Shown here one piece after another: positions 22,151 to 34,252 of a DNA stretch of 64,000 nucleotides; the first letter of the stretch is position 1; the number at the start of each line of letters is the position of its first letter. The notes under the pieces are model-generated. The model did no database searches and was not told the DNA's origin. It worked only from the letters and a program-made list of their open reading frames with translations. The stretch is from Mariannaea sp. PMI_226 (Eukaryota > Ascomycota > Sordariomycetes > Hypocreales > Nectriaceae). Made by a program: the position numbers and the translations under genes. The stretch lies in NCBI GenBank assembly GCA_024336345.1, contig JANFOG010000004.1, forward strand, positions 3,286,001-3,350,000, given 5' to 3'.

Positions 22151-23284
22151 TTTTCAGATCTCGCAGCTGGCAGCTGTCAACTGCCAACAGCTGGGATATC
22201 TCGGCCCTCTGATTGGACCGGAGGAGGTTGACAGGGGTTTAAAGTGGAATTCACGCTGTGTACAGGCTTGAGTAAGTTGATTGAGCCCTGAGGAAGTCCC
22301 TACGGTACGCTGGCTTCGCCGGTTCAGTAGCAGTTGGGTGGTGTTCTGTAGGGAACTCTACTCACAGCAGGAGGAGAGCATCCAGAAACTACACACCTCA
22401 ACTCGGCGGGTCAGGTACCTGTTCGATTTATGAGAACCAACAGCCCCGGACTATTGCCTCTTTGGGGTTGTATGGCCGGGGTCGCTTTCATAGGAACATT
22501 GTATCTTGTGCTGTGGTACTTCAGAAACTGTTCCGGAGATTTCTTTGTGATGACGGGATATTGGGCTGTGTGTTGTGGTCGTGGAGCGAGAAAACCGCAT
22601 CGTCAGGGGCAGCGTGGAGTTGCTATTGGAGTCCTCGAGATCGAGAAATGCAAGAGGAGGCTTCCCTTGATAAACGGGAAGAGATGTCGGTGGCGTTCTT
22701 GATGTGCAGAATCATGAAGCTTCGTCGGTTCATACTCAACTTCTTCCGCTTAGCGTTTCGTCCTTTTGCCCCAAGCGGGCATATCTAGTAGTAAAGCGCA
22801 TATGTAACTCGGCAGCTGAAACAGCTGTGAACCTTGCAGCTTTATTATTTCGTAGTTCCTGGCATTGTTGATTGTCCGAGTAATGGGAACCACAGCATTG
22901 GGACGATCCCATTCCCAGGGCGTTGGTGCAGGAAACCGAATGTTGTAATATCCAAACTTGCATCTGATTTGAAATTTGGGATGCTGTCAGATCGTCCCGG
23001 CGGCTGTGGCGCCGTTAGCTTCGTGGGACAAACGTGTTTATGCAGTTCGGGGCGGCTTACCCCACGATGGTGGCGTTGCGGCTGAACTTACCACCACTCT
23101 ACATTTTTGGTCATCAAATAAATTCTGGCATGTCGAACCGTGCCAGACAAATGACCTTCTTACAGACACGATAGGGTTCCTCATCGTACGCAGGAAATAA
23201 CGTGCCTCTTCATGATGACTGTAGGATGAGTTTCTGAGAACACGAGAAAGCGTGTCAACAAAGCTTCACAAATCAAAAACAGAT
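22151..23284. other. Spacer upstream of the P450
   Basis: About 1.1 kb without a supported gene. Frames at 22430-22788 (plus) and 22736-22963 (minus) have no recognisable motifs. Confidence 0.45.
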
Positions 23285-24100
23285 TCATGCATGCCAAGAA
23301 TCAGTAAATGTGCGATAGCATAATGGATCAGGTTCATTTGCTACATAGAAAATATCATTCTCAGCACTGCCTTTGGTGGCCACGACAACAGCGGCTGTGT
23401 TGCTTTTGCTTGCCTTTTCCTTGACAGCGAATTCATCAGCAAACCCTCCTGTACGTACTGAGGAGCTTTGAAACGATGTGTTTCCTAATATTCCATAGAA
23501 AACGTACCTCTGTGAGCTCGTGTTCTCGTGTTTGTTGATAAAGATAAGCGGCGATGCCTTCACACCCGAAGGTTTTACCAACCGTGAGCAGATTGTGACG
23601 TTACTCGCTGCTTCACTTTCAGCTCAAGGTCAAGTGGTCCGTGAAAAGCAGTTGACAGATCCTTCTGACCATTGGAGTCTAGTACATTATAGGATTTAAG
23701 CGCTTTGGGGGGTCGGAAATGTCTCCGAGAGATGCCTTGCTTCCAGCTCTGCGCCACTCTTTTGTTCCAAGAACACGGCCCGGGAAGTCGGAACATAGCC
23801 ACCTTCAGCTTTCTTCCTCGCTCCCATATTCCTTCGATTCGCCAAAGGCATCATTTTTTTTCTTTTCGTCCATCCACTGGTCGAGAGCTTCAACTGTGGG
23901 TGGCTCGAGTCCGGGGACGGCACCAAATGCATAGCCAACCCACAGCATTCTACTCCAATCACGGTGTATCCATGTTCAAGCAGACCCGTGAAGCCAAAAG
24001 CCCCCTCTTTCGACAGTACAAGGATTCTCATCACACCCAATGCCTTTTATATAACCAGCCAATACCATATCTATATCTGTCCTGCTGCTCAGCGAGCCGA
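23285..24100 (-). pseudogene. Possible decayed or unrecognised multi-frame gene
   Basis: On the minus strand, protein-like stretches follow one another in different frames. One runs from about 23950 to 23810 (MLWVGYAFGAVPGLEPPTVE, then an acidic lysine-rich part). A second at about 23810-23700 contains GGYVPTSRAVFLEQKSGAEL. A third at 23700-23600 contains NVLDSNGQKDLSTAFHGPLD. A last one (23581-23285) contains GGFADEFAVKEKASKSNTAA and ends DPLCYRTFTDSWHA. No intron joins I tried connect them cleanly. A TATATAAAAGG element lies just upstream (about 24044-24054). This fits either a frameshifted pseudogene or a gene with introns I could not resolve. No family is recognised. Confidence 0.3.
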
Positions 24101-24646
24101 GGCTCCATTATCGGCCCGGCTTGCGGGTTTGTCGAAAACCCCACGATGCCTCAAGACACGCAAGCTTTCCCTGACAAGTTGCATCACAGTTATCCGTCGG
24201 ATCTTGATATTGACTATTATAGGTCGAAATGTCTCCGCACACTAGAATTATCCGCCTCGTACATGGTACGATTGGCTTACTCCGCTTATCTCGCTAACCA
24301 AATACGCTGTCCAAAGTGCAAGGACTCGTTTTCAAACGAATTGATATTTGGACTGCAGATAATCAAAATGCCTATTTAGGCAGCTTACCCTGCTTACCTC
24401 GCTTCTATCCAGTGGGTTTAGATCCCGCTTACGGAGTACATCCAACCAAGCTCCACGGTAAGTTTCGCCGCGAAAAGATCTAAACGGCAATATATTCGGG
24501 TCCACAGTTCAGGACTAAGAGATTATATTAGTGAGTTGACGTGTTGCGTTCTTCAGCCACTCAGAACTGGGTCTGCATATAATCGAAGTTTCCCTTTGAT
24601 TTGTGTCGAATTTGTTGTGAGCCCAGAGAGTTCAGTAACTGAAAAA

Positions 24647-26472
24647 ATGATAGACCAACAAGATACTGAAACGTCGACAAGCAAGATATCTGTCTCTGAG
24701 AAGGGGGTAGACGAGAATCAAGTTAGCGAACAGGAGCAAGCCTTGAATGACACTAATCCTCCTCACCCCCGGAATCATCTCCCCCCTTGGAAATGGAAAG
24801 GCACACTCGTTGTGATCTATATGTGCTGCATCCTAGTCGGTATGTTAAATCATTTCTAAAACTACAGCAATACCCTCTAACAAGCTAAATCCACAGGTTA
24901 TGATATCAGCAATGTCGCCAACATTCAACCTCGTCTGTACGAAGCCTTCGGTCGCATCAACCTGCTACCCTGGATCGGTCTATCATACTCCCTTGCCAAC
25001 TTTTGCTTGGTTTCGCTTGCCCGCAAACTCCTTCTCAAGTTCGATATGCGAATTGTATTTATTACTGTCCTATTGATCTTCATTGCGGGTTCTGCCATAG
25101 GTGGTACGGCCCAGTCCATGACCACCTTGATCGTGGGACGAATCATCATGGGTGTTGGCGGCTCCCTCGTTCAGCAGTCGTAAGTGAATTTCTAATAATA
25201 TTAAACAACTTCCTTGAGTAGATGAGATTAACATGGCTCAGATGCTATTCCTACATCGCCGTATTCGCTAGGCCGGCTGAGATGACCCGCATATACGGTC
25301 AAATCGGCGGTATTTGGGCGTTAGGATTGATCCTTGGCGGGCCTATTGGGAGTGCCTTTGCAGAGAATGACTCAACAACATGGCGTTGGGCATTCTTCAT
25401 AAACATCCCCTTCACCGGTCTCTGCTTTGCGATAGCTCTAATCTGTCTCCCGAGTCACATGATGACTCCTGGCATCACTCTTGTGCAGCGTATCCGCCAA
25501 TTAGATCCAATTGGTATCATCTTGCACATAGCCTCGGGGACGCTTTTCGCTGTTGCTCTTACCTTCTCTGGTAGTGTGTGGAAATGGGGATCTGGCCCTG
25601 ACATTGCTGTCTGGGTTGTGTTTGGTGTTGTATTCATATCTTGGGGCTTGCAACAATATTTCTGTATCTTTACGACCAAAGATGAGAGATCCCTCCCTCT
25701 CCACATTCTGTCTCGTACCGAGTTGGTACCGATCTGGATATCATGCCTGTGCGCTGGTATAGGGTACGCCATTTCCCTATTCTATACACCATTGTTCTTT
25801 GCTTTCGCGAAGGGTTATGATGCTATGGAGCAGACAGTCAGGCTTCTCCCTTTCATCCTACCCTTCATCGCCTGTGTTGCAATCACGGGCCGTATTCTTC
25901 CAAAAATCGGCAGATATTTCATCATCTTCATCGTCGGAGGGGCAATTACTTTGGCTGGTGGAGCTGTTATGGCCAACATCCTCCGCGTGGACACTCCGCA
26001 GTCTCATATCTTGGGTATCGAAGCTCTCATTGGCATTGGCGTTGGTATGACTTTCCAGCACGGCATCGCAATCTCCAACGTGATCAACAAGGACTCCCGT
26101 GACCGAGTGGATAGTTTGGCTATTTGTAACTTGTGCCAAATGGCGGGGATCTCATTGATGCTCGCTGTTGCTGGCTCGGTTTATCAGAATGTCGGGTATT
26201 CTCTCCTTCTTGACGCTCTAGGTGAAGAGGCAAAGAAATACTCCGAAAAGGATATCCACGAGGCACTTGCTGGCGTCTCATCAAGGATTTGGGAATCGAG
26301 AGACCCGAACGTGGTACGTTCCGGGATCCAGGCTGTAGCCACGGTTCTTGCTAGAGAGTTTTACATCATCGCTGCCTTTGGCGCTGGATCTTTCATATGT
26401 GGGTTCTTTATGAAGTGGGAAAGGCTGGATTTTGGGCAGGAGGAGAAGGCTCAGGACGATTTGGAAACATGA
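24647..26472 (+). CDS. Major facilitator superfamily transporter, DHA2-like
   Basis: Exons 24647-24839, 24897-25179 and 25242-26472 encode 568 aa with phases 1 and 2; introns have GTATGT/CACAG and GTAAGT/CTCAG ends and a CTAAC-type branch. A hydrophilic N-terminus of about 45 aa (Gln/Glu-rich) precedes some 13-14 hydrophobic helices. Signatures include GYDISNVANIQPRL, the GRIIMGVGGSL helix, the motif-C-like GGIWALGLILGGPIGSAF, and WRWAFFINIPFTGLC, which are characteristic of 14-helix drug:H+ antiporters and fungal toxin/siderophore-type pumps in the plasma membrane. The C-terminus ends in a short acidic tail. It lies between the broken P450 and an alpha/beta hydrolase, a grouping common in metabolite or detoxification clusters. 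Substrate unknown. The 3' ends of this gene and the hydrolase are only 268 bp apart. Confidence 0.93.
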
Positions 26473-26740
26473 GAATTATAGATGATCTGTCATAATAATG
26501 TTTTCTTTTTTTCGCATTTGAGAATAAATAAATGGGTATTGTCCTTCATAAAATATCCATAAATACATGCCAACTCCCCCGCCAGAATCCGTCCTGTTAC
26601 CCTCCTGGCCCAGCTGAGAGATTAAGGGAGCCCTCTTTCATATCCAAGTCGCGCCGCAAGCCCATTCAACCCATGTTGAGAAGTATTTATCACCCAAGAC
26701 CAAGCAAACGCCGTGTCCGATCCAAGCCAAAGTTTGCCTG

Positions 26741-27643
26741 TCACTTCTTCGCCTCCTCTAGCCAGTCTACTATCTTATTTACAGCCAGCTTTGCTTCGGG
26801 AATTGGTAGGATAGGCCACACGTGCATCATGCCCTCTCCACGCACGAGCTCGACTTGTGTGCCTTTCTCCTTGGCCATGGCGGCCATCTTTACAGCGTCT
26901 GGCCCCAAGAGATCGTTTCCACCCGCGAAAAGTAGCATTGGAGGCAGAGCCAAGTCGCCGTAGATGGGGCTCACTACTGGGTCACTCACGTCAACCTCTG
27001 GGCAGATGAGACTGGTTACATGCTTGATGCCCGGAATGTCAAGCCAGGGATCCCTGGGCGCCATGGCAAGCATCTCCTCATTGGCAAGACTAATGTCCGT
27101 GCATGGCGTAATCGGCACAAGCCGAGAAGCCGTGGGCAGTCCCGCCTTGATTGCGTTCTGGGTCATGACAAGTGTCATAGTGCCGCCAGCTGAGTCTCCC
27201 ATACACCAGAAGGGCGTTGGTTCTGGCTCAGCAGCAAGCTCGTTATACAACGGCTGGACGACGTCGTACATCTTGAGTAGGGGCGTTTCCGGGCCCAGCG
27301 GGTAGATTGGCACGGTGATAACGGCCTGCAGGCGCTCCGCCAGTTGAGCAATCAGGACCCAATGCTGTGCAACAATCTCGAAGATAAAGGCACCGCCGTG
27401 GAGATATAAGATGCGAGCCTGTGTGGGTGTCTCAGATTTGGGGGCTACTGTGTAGACGGTGTAACCCTCTTTACGCCTCTCCTCTTCGATTATGAACTGC
27501 TTATGGAGGTGCTCGGGGGGTTCGTGGCCCTCACTCATGCGTCTCCGGGCAATGCGCTGGTCCAAACGCTCGGCCGACTGCCAAGCCCCCTTGACAGTGA
27601 ACCACATTACCCATGAGACGAGGTAGTTTTGGAGGCTGGGCAT
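26741..27643 (-). CDS. Alpha/beta hydrolase, hormone-sensitive-lipase type esterase
   Basis: Single-exon frame of 300 aa from the ATG at 27643. The frame is open another 87 codons upstream but starts with GTG and has no ATG, and 300 aa is the usual family size. The oxyanion-hole motif HGGAF is at 82-86, the nucleophile elbow GDSAGG puts Ser at 151, Asp244 lies in GGNDLL and His274 in MMHVW, so the catalytic triad is complete. The family hydrolyses carboxyl esters, lactones or short acylglycerols. An N-terminal hydrophobic patch (YLVSWVMWF) may associate with membrane, but I see no secretion signal. Neighbouring DHA2 transporter and P450 suggest a role in xenobiotic or metabolite turnover; this is inference. 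Confidence 0.9.
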   Translation of the reverse strand: MPSLQNYLVSWVMWFTVKGAWQSAERLDQRIARRRMSEGHEPPEHLHKQFIIEEERRKEGYTVYTVAPKSETPTQARILYLHGGAFIFEIVAQHWVLIAQLAERLQAVITVPIYPLGPETPLLKMYDVVQPLYNELAAEPEPTPFWCMGDSAGGTMTLVMTQNAIKAGLPTASRLVPITPCTDISLANEEMLAMAPRDPWLDIPGIKHVTSLICPEVDVSDPVVSPIYGDLALPPMLLFAGGNDLLGPDAVKMAAMAKEKGTQVELVRGEGMMHVWPILPIPEAKLAVNKIVDWLEEAKK

Positions 27644-30600
27644 GATTTCCAAAGTTGGTAGCCGTAGCCGGTAGCGGAACCGTGTAAGTGGCGTTAAATA
27701 TAGAGAGTTCAAAAAAAGTAGGAAGGGGAATATTAATGTGTGTGCTGGCCCTTGCTGCGATACGTGAGCTAGGACCGCGTATTGCCGCACGGATGAGGTG
27801 ATGGGCGGAATATTATTTGTCGCATTTGTGTCGTTGTGAGACCTGGGGGGGTCGGTGTGAATGCTTACCGAGGGAGGTTTTTTGGTGGAGTTTTCGGTGG
27901 ACACTAACTCCCCGGGCGTTTAGGGACTGCGGTGAGAGGGAGAGCCAATGGAATGAATTGACTGCCTACTGACCTACCTAACTGACAGTAGTCCTAATGA
28001 TGGTAGACGCCTTCAATGGCACCTAACCTGCTGTAAGACCCACGTGTAGGGGGTCAATAAGGTGTCGTGCCTTGACTGGCTAGATAGAGATCTACCTGTA
28101 CTCCGTACGTATGGAGTAAATGCAATGCTCAACCATTCTGATAGTCTGACTTTCTCTCTCTATCCCCATCCCCAAATACCAGCATACATCTATACAGCAG
28201 CTAGGCTACCAATACGCTCTCCCAAGTGCCAGAGCTCGAGGGCTGGCGTCCGGGGTAGCTTGCTTCCAGGATAGGCAATCTGCAATTTTAGAGGCTGCAT
28301 CCATCATCATCATTAACTAGTGACCACCTCCAACATGAGCCATGCAGCCCGCGCTCCAGGCTGATGCACCAGGTGTCCGCCAATCCAGCATCAAGGGTCG
28401 AGGGACGAGATTGGCGCCATGGCCTCCTCCCACATGAGCACTGCACTGAAGGTAGGCACGTTAGGTGCTTACATGGAGGTGGGTAAGGTAGTGGTGGGAT
28501 AGGCACAATAACTTCCCCCACTGTGTGTCCAATACAGTTTATCCATGCCTGCTCACCTACATCTTGGGTCGATTGCCGACCCAGACCAAAGTCCAGTGGG
28601 TGCAGTATATCAATGTACTAGAAACTGTAGGTAATCAATCGATCGGTCGAGTCACACTGCTGAGCCAATCTGCGATTTGTATTCGAAAAAAATGAGTGCT
28701 TACAGGCCTAAGATCAGCACTCACCCAACCCAAATCCGCCAGCAAAGGGATGCACTACCGTACTCTAGGCTCTGTACTGTGCACCTTTGAGTGAGTGGGG
28801 GGAAACTGACATCTGGAGATTTGTGTGTTCAATTCATCAGATCATGTTTGCGTATGGACTGCAGCACATTGCAGCACATTACCATCGGAGAAGCAATCAG
28901 TCCCACCAGTCACAAGGCCCCGTGGGGAAGACCCCATTCCGAACGAGAGATGTGGTTACAGTACCTATCACAATGGGGGTAGTTCGAAAACACCTTTGGA
29001 GCCAAGTAGCTTCCACCTTGAGGGTGTGGATGGGCCACCAGCTGAGGAGGAAATCGTGAGACTTTCATATTTGGGAAGCGAACACGAAGTCATCAAGGTG
29101 TATTTCCACCTGGTACCAATAAGATACATTATGACAGTACGTGGGCCTACTTCCAATTGTTATCGAGTGTCGCCAGGTTTTCTAGGAGCATTTGAACTTG
29201 GGCTCAGCGGGGTTGGACTGAGGCTCGCCGCTTTTGTGGGTGAGGGGAACCGGGAACAGACCGGCGATGGGCGAAGGCCGCACGGTCGAATGGGTGCGGG
29301 GAGAAGGCAACTAACTTGGAGGGAGAGACACGAGAATACGTTGGTACTGTGTAGGTAGCTGATAATTACCTGAGAGTGGGTAGGCACGGTATAAAGGACT
29401 ATGCGCCTTGCCTGAAGGCATCGGAGCATTCATCGTGATATCTAGGTACAGTCTGGTCAGTAAACCCCGATCATGCTCAAGGCATCCCGCGCAACCACCA
29501 CACACACACTCTCTCGCACACATATGCGTCGATGCCCCGGAGGGAGACGGGCGGACATGGGTTGAAAGATAGGCAGCATGAGACAGGATTCAGGAACCAA
29601 CAAGCACGCAACCACAGGATGCATCAGGCCAACCCACGAATGGCTGTGAGGCAGAGGACTCGTTCCGTTGTGCTGGCCAGTCATCACGCTCAATCCTCGC
29701 CTCACTGGCGTTCCGACTTTGATACCAACTAGGTAGCTCAGAGGCACGCAACGCAGGAAGACATTTTCTCGCAAGGGCATGCAACCCTGGCCACGAGCTG
29801 TATCCGAGAGATGCGAGTGACCTACACAACTTGCCTATCGGTACAGATTACTACGTACATGGCTGCAATTACTCTGTCATGCAAAAAGAAGCACTTTGAC
29901 GCCTCGGTTTTAACTTATCATATCAACGTGCCGTGGACAGTGGTGGTGTGAAGCCGAAGCAACCCAAACGAAGGAGAATGGTCTCATTACAAGGGCCAAG
30001 CTAGCCGAAGCGCCCAATCACGGCATGTTGTCTTCCCCCTCGCACTGGAGTCTTGGCTTTGTTCTACAGTATGATCTCGATTTACTTTTCAGCTGTCAGG
30101 AGTACAAGCCGCGAGGACCCGTTTCATGAGTAGCCGCAACCTTGGTCGCCGATGCTTTAAAGCGGCATCCCGAAATGACGCTGCTTGTCCAAGAAACCAG
30201 CCTATAGCAACCCCGCCATTTACGATTTCGCTGCCTTTTGCTGCCCTGCGCGGCCCCGGATTCCGGGTTTTACCGAGTTTATGGCGGATTCGCCGCTGGC
30301 TTTTCAATACGTTCTTCCCTAGTAGCCAGGGACGGCCTGAAGAGAAGAAAAAAAGCCCTCTTCTCGACGTCAGCGACCTTTCCAGCTGCGAGAAGTCCAA
30401 CGATTCCCCTCCCCCCCAAGGACTGAGCGAACGTCGCCAAACTCCACCACCACAATCCCACACCACGCACGGCTCGGAAGACTCTAGGCAATACTAAAAA
30501 AACGCCCCTTCTCTGGCCTTCCAACCAGCTCGCCATCTTTACAAAACATTCCCTTCCCCCCCGCGTTCCATCCCTGCAATCCGTCTTTTGAGTTTTCTGC

Positions 30601-30797
30601 GCTGCTTCCCATCATCGCTTTGGGGCTGGAATCCCTTCTGTGACTCCAAAACGCCGCCCCTCTCTAATTACACTCTTCGATCACGGAATCTCGGGGTTTA
30701 CCGCCTGCGACGATAAACCCTTTACGACGACAGGTTCTCAATTCTGACTTGGCGACACATTCAATCAATACCTGCGAAATCACATACGTCCCTCGTC
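27644..30797. other. Long gene-poor region
   Basis: About 3.1 kb. Frames such as 28825-29358 (plus) and 29457-29780 (minus) are compositionally ordinary but show no motif or splice support. The last 500 bp (30280-30797) is CT-rich and probably the promoter and leader of the next gene. No RNA gene or repeat family is recognised. Confidence 0.45.
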
Positions 30798-31295
30798 ATG
30801 CCTTCACAACGCCCTTATTTCCTCTCTTCGTTCCTCGCCGCCTTCCGCCCTCAAGGGCCTCCCTCCCTCCCTACCGCCGCCTCGACTCAACACCATCAGC
30901 CGAACAAGCATACCCGCGACGCTGTCGCTGCGTCTTCATCATCATCCTCCGCCAACTCCTCTGCCACACACCAGCAAACCACCTCCAGCGTCACCATCCG
31001 CTCACCTCGAGCAGCCGCCGCCGCCGCCGCCGCCGCTGCTGCTGCTACTACCACATGCACATCTTCCCCAGAAACATCCTCACCCACCGCCGGCCACGCC
31101 ATCCCCATCCCAGTCGCTAGCTCACGGCGTCGTGGCAGCGACTCCAGCAGTGAAGGGTTCCGCGAAGTTCTCGGTGCCGATAAGTGGTACATTGGAGGCC
31201 GTACACCGGGTGGCGAGGAGAAGTTCTTCAAACTGGGTGTTATCCGTCGCGTGCGCAGCAATGACGGATTGAGTCTCGATCGTTTGAGTTTATAG
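30798..31295 (+). CDS. Hypothetical protein with poly-Ala tract and conserved-looking C-terminus
   Basis: Single exon of 165 aa. The N-terminal two thirds is low-complexity: Pro/Ser-rich, a poly-Ser run and a run of about 12 alanines from a GCC/GCT repeat. The last 50 residues are different in character, with GFREVLGADKWYIGGRT, GGEEKFFKLGVIRRVRS and NDGLSLDRLSL, which reads like a conserved short motif region of a fungal protein. I do not recognise a named family. The frame is preceded by a long CT-rich leader, and the ATG is the first in frame after it. Function unknown. Confidence 0.65.
   Translation: MPSQRPYFLSSFLAAFRPQGPPSLPTAASTQHHQPNKHTRDAVAASSSSSSANSSATHQQTTSSVTIRSPRAAAAAAAAAAAATTTCTSSPETSSPTAGHAIPIPVASSRRRGSDSSSEGFREVLGADKWYIGGRTPGGEEKFFKLGVIRRVRSNDGLSLDRLSL
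31009..31046 (+). repeat. GCC/GCT trinucleotide repeat coding poly-Ala
   Basis: A run of GCC then GCT codons inside the hypothetical protein encodes about 12 alanines; probably polymorphic in length. Confidence 0.85.
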
Positions 31296-31752
31296 CAAGC
31301 TCCGAGGTCTTGGATTGATTGACTGAGTTGGAATTAAATTGGAAATGATGACGCAGCGTTGGGTTATTTGGTATTCTTGTTGAAGGGAAATGGGTTGGGT
31401 TCTGTTTTATGTGGTATTACATGCTCGTGGTTGACGGGCTTCCGTGGGATATTGGGCATCCGGATCACTTCCAGGACCGTTTCAGGCTTTATTATCAAAT
31501 ATGGGATTTGGGACGCTTATTTTGAGAGAAGAAGGGTAAATCGGGGTCGGAATCATGGCTACAAGGGCAAATGTCATGGGACACGGCGTTGAAACTTCAG
31601 GCAGATTTGGGCAATTGTTTCCTCCAGTAAAGGCCTGGGCTAGGAACTATGGAAATGATTTTTTAAAACAAAAATAAGAACCACGTTACCTGCGACTCAA
31701 ATTTGCTTTCTTGTTCTTTAGCAAATGAATACCGGTTACTATTGTGGCCAAT
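31296..31752. other. Convergent 3' intergenic region
   Basis: About 460 bp between the 3' ends of the hypothetical gene and ALG10. No gene seen. Confidence 0.5.
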
Positions 31753-34252
31753 TTACCACATGAACCGCTGAAGCCGGCCGTCGTCGAGAACTGTTCCATC
31801 CGTTGCCCTCCAGACATACGGTTTGCACAAGAAAATGTACCCCGTCACAAGGTTAATGGTAATAAACCAGCCTGTTTCGAGGATAAGGCGCAAATCATGG
31901 CGCTGAAAGATCCGGCCCCAGCGTGAACGAACAGCCTGCACCATAAAATTGGTCGGGGCGCCATGGATGTGTAGCCGCCATCCAGGCACCAGCAAGCGCC
32001 ACATCACCCACGGGATGATGAAGTATCGCGGCTCTACGAGTGGTGCAGTAATGAGTGAGAGTGTGGTTGCAAGGAGGAAGATAAGGCACGTCGAGGTAGA
32101 CGCTGGCTCTGTCGAGACGAGCAAGGGATCATCCTCGAGACGGGCTTGAAGTCCTTGATGCTGAGCTGCTTCGACTTCCTTTGAGACGGAGGGAATCTCA
32201 ACTGGGAATTCAGAATCTGTCTGACGGGCTACCCCCCTACCCATCCTGCTACCCCTCCTGATCCAGAATGGATTGCTGAGGAAAGGGGCTGTCCACCGAA
32301 TACGCTTGTAATATGCTGAACAACAATCCTCGCCACCCATGAAAAGCCATTCAGAGCAGCCAGCCATAGTACCCCATACCATCCATCGGGCCAAGGTATA
32401 CGGCACAATGAGGATGATTCGGATCAAAACAGACCGGCGGATTGTGTATCGGAACATGTAGAACATGTAGTGTCGATTGTCAGCGAGTGTGAATGGGTGA
32501 ATTATTGTGTTGTACCTCACGACGAGGTATGAAAGGATGATGGTTCCGACAAGATAGAATGGCCATAGAATCTTCTGGTTGAAGATACTAGAAACAAACT
32601 GCAATTGCACGGATGGAGTCGGCACGGTGGTATTTGCTGCCTCTGGTGGGTTAGCTGCTTTTGGTGGATTTGCTGCTTTTGGTGGGCTTGGTACAATCGT
32701 CTCTGCATCGGGGTTGTGATCATACTTCCAGGAAGACTTAGACGGAGTTTTGCTGAACTTTGAGGGAGACCTAGGCGGACTTGAAGGAGAGTTAACCGGT
32801 GGAGGAGCAGGAGGCTTTTGGCGAGGCTTTTGGCGAGTGAGCGTAATATAGATTCTGATAGCGAGTTCCACGAACGGGAGGGCATAGGGGAGCAAAAGGG
32901 GAAGTGAAAAGAAGCCGAAGAAGGCCCAGATATATAGCATCTGTGGAAGATGGATGGTGGCAACGTGGTTGGATTTATCTCCTACAAGGCGTCAATAATC
33001 TCATCTTCAAACACAAGGATGGACCTTACCCAGAACGACACCACCATTCCACAACACGAAATAACCAAAACTACCCAGGATGGTGATGTAAGGCCAGATT
33101 TGTCGAACAACGCGGACAGGGTTGCATATCGCCGCAACACCAAAGCTAATCGCGCAAAACAATATGTCTGGAAGACCAGTCAGCCACGGTTATATGAGAT
33201 GACACCGTTCACATTTACCTTCGGGCCAAAGATCGTTCACGGGTGGATCATGAATATCACCCACTGAGTACCTCCATAAGTAGTACTTCAATTGCTCGGC
33301 CAGAGTGTACATCTTGGGTTGGTCAACTCGCTCTGGTCTGAGAGTCTTGATGGAATGGACAACTTCCATGCCGCCCATGTAGACAACAGTCCAAAAGACG
33401 TTCGTCTGGCGCATTAGTAGTGTCATCACACCTAGAATAATTGTTGCTAGGTCCGAGAAGATTGAATTCCGATCGTGAGCAAGTCGTCGCAGATGATGTA
33501 GATACGCGGCAAGCACCATCGCCGTCGAAGCAACATCGGTATAGTATAGACCCGAGAAGAAGAAAAGCAAAGGGAACAGACTAATGTTGAGCGCAGTGTG
33601 GAGAGAGTACTGCGAGTAAATTCTCATTCTGATAGGCTTGACTTTATGGTCAGGCGGGTGTGCTTCATAGAGACGTGCCTCAATCTCGTGGCGACATCGC
33701 AGCGCGAGGTAAGCCAGAATCATGAGGGCAACTGCGCTGGATGCTCGTAGAGATTGGGCATCGCACACATACGCGGCAGCAGAACTGCCGGGCTTTACAA
33801 CGCCAGGGACAAGAAGAGAGAACAGATATCTGAATAAATGTTAGTTCTTACTGTCTATACCAGTGATTCGTTCACATACAATCCAGGAGGAGTAGTAATC
33901 TTGTCATCCCATTCTCGGAATCGGCCCTCACAATACTTTTGCGCCTGAGGAATATGAAAGATCTCATCCTAGACCGTTGTCAGTCTTCAGTAACACAAAG
34001 GGGTACGCCAAATTGAAGACTCACCAGGTATGGCTCTGGAACGACAACTGAAACGAGACAGAGCCACGAGAAGCACACGACAGCTAGACTTGCTGGGAAC
34101 AACCCAGACCAAGGCAGGAATACCCCCCGAGGTTTTTTAAAGGTCCAAAAGACAGCCGGCAGTATCGCTAGGCCCAAGGAAGCTACCCAGAATGAATTTG
34201 AAAGGGCCCAACCCTGCGTCGAGGCATCATTAACCATAGTGGTCGCCCCCAT
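31753..34252 (-). CDS. ALG10: Dol-P-Glc:Glc2Man9GlcNAc2-PP-dolichol alpha-1,2-glucosyltransferase ALG10/DIE2
   Basis: Five exons (34025-34252, 33880-33968, 33219-33829, 33030-33167 and 31753-32981) give 764 aa, all junctions in phase. ALG10 adds the third and last glucose to the lipid-linked oligosaccharide in the ER membrane, the signal recognised by oligosaccharyltransferase. After the first helix comes the family hallmark [15 protein letters not shown] with TTPPGLY, the ER-lumenal acidic loop of this class. About a dozen hydrophobic helices follow, with [10 protein letters not shown] and the C-terminal [17 protein letters not shown] motif. A Pro/Lys/Ala-rich loop with tandem KAANPP units (about residues 420-490) lengthens it relative to yeast ALG10. 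The ATG at 34252 is the first in frame; a second Met is five residues on. Confidence 0.95.

Noticed and set aside
27644..27904. 87-codon upstream extension of the alpha/beta hydrolase frame
   Set aside because: It begins with GTG, has no ATG, and the 300-aa form matches the family.
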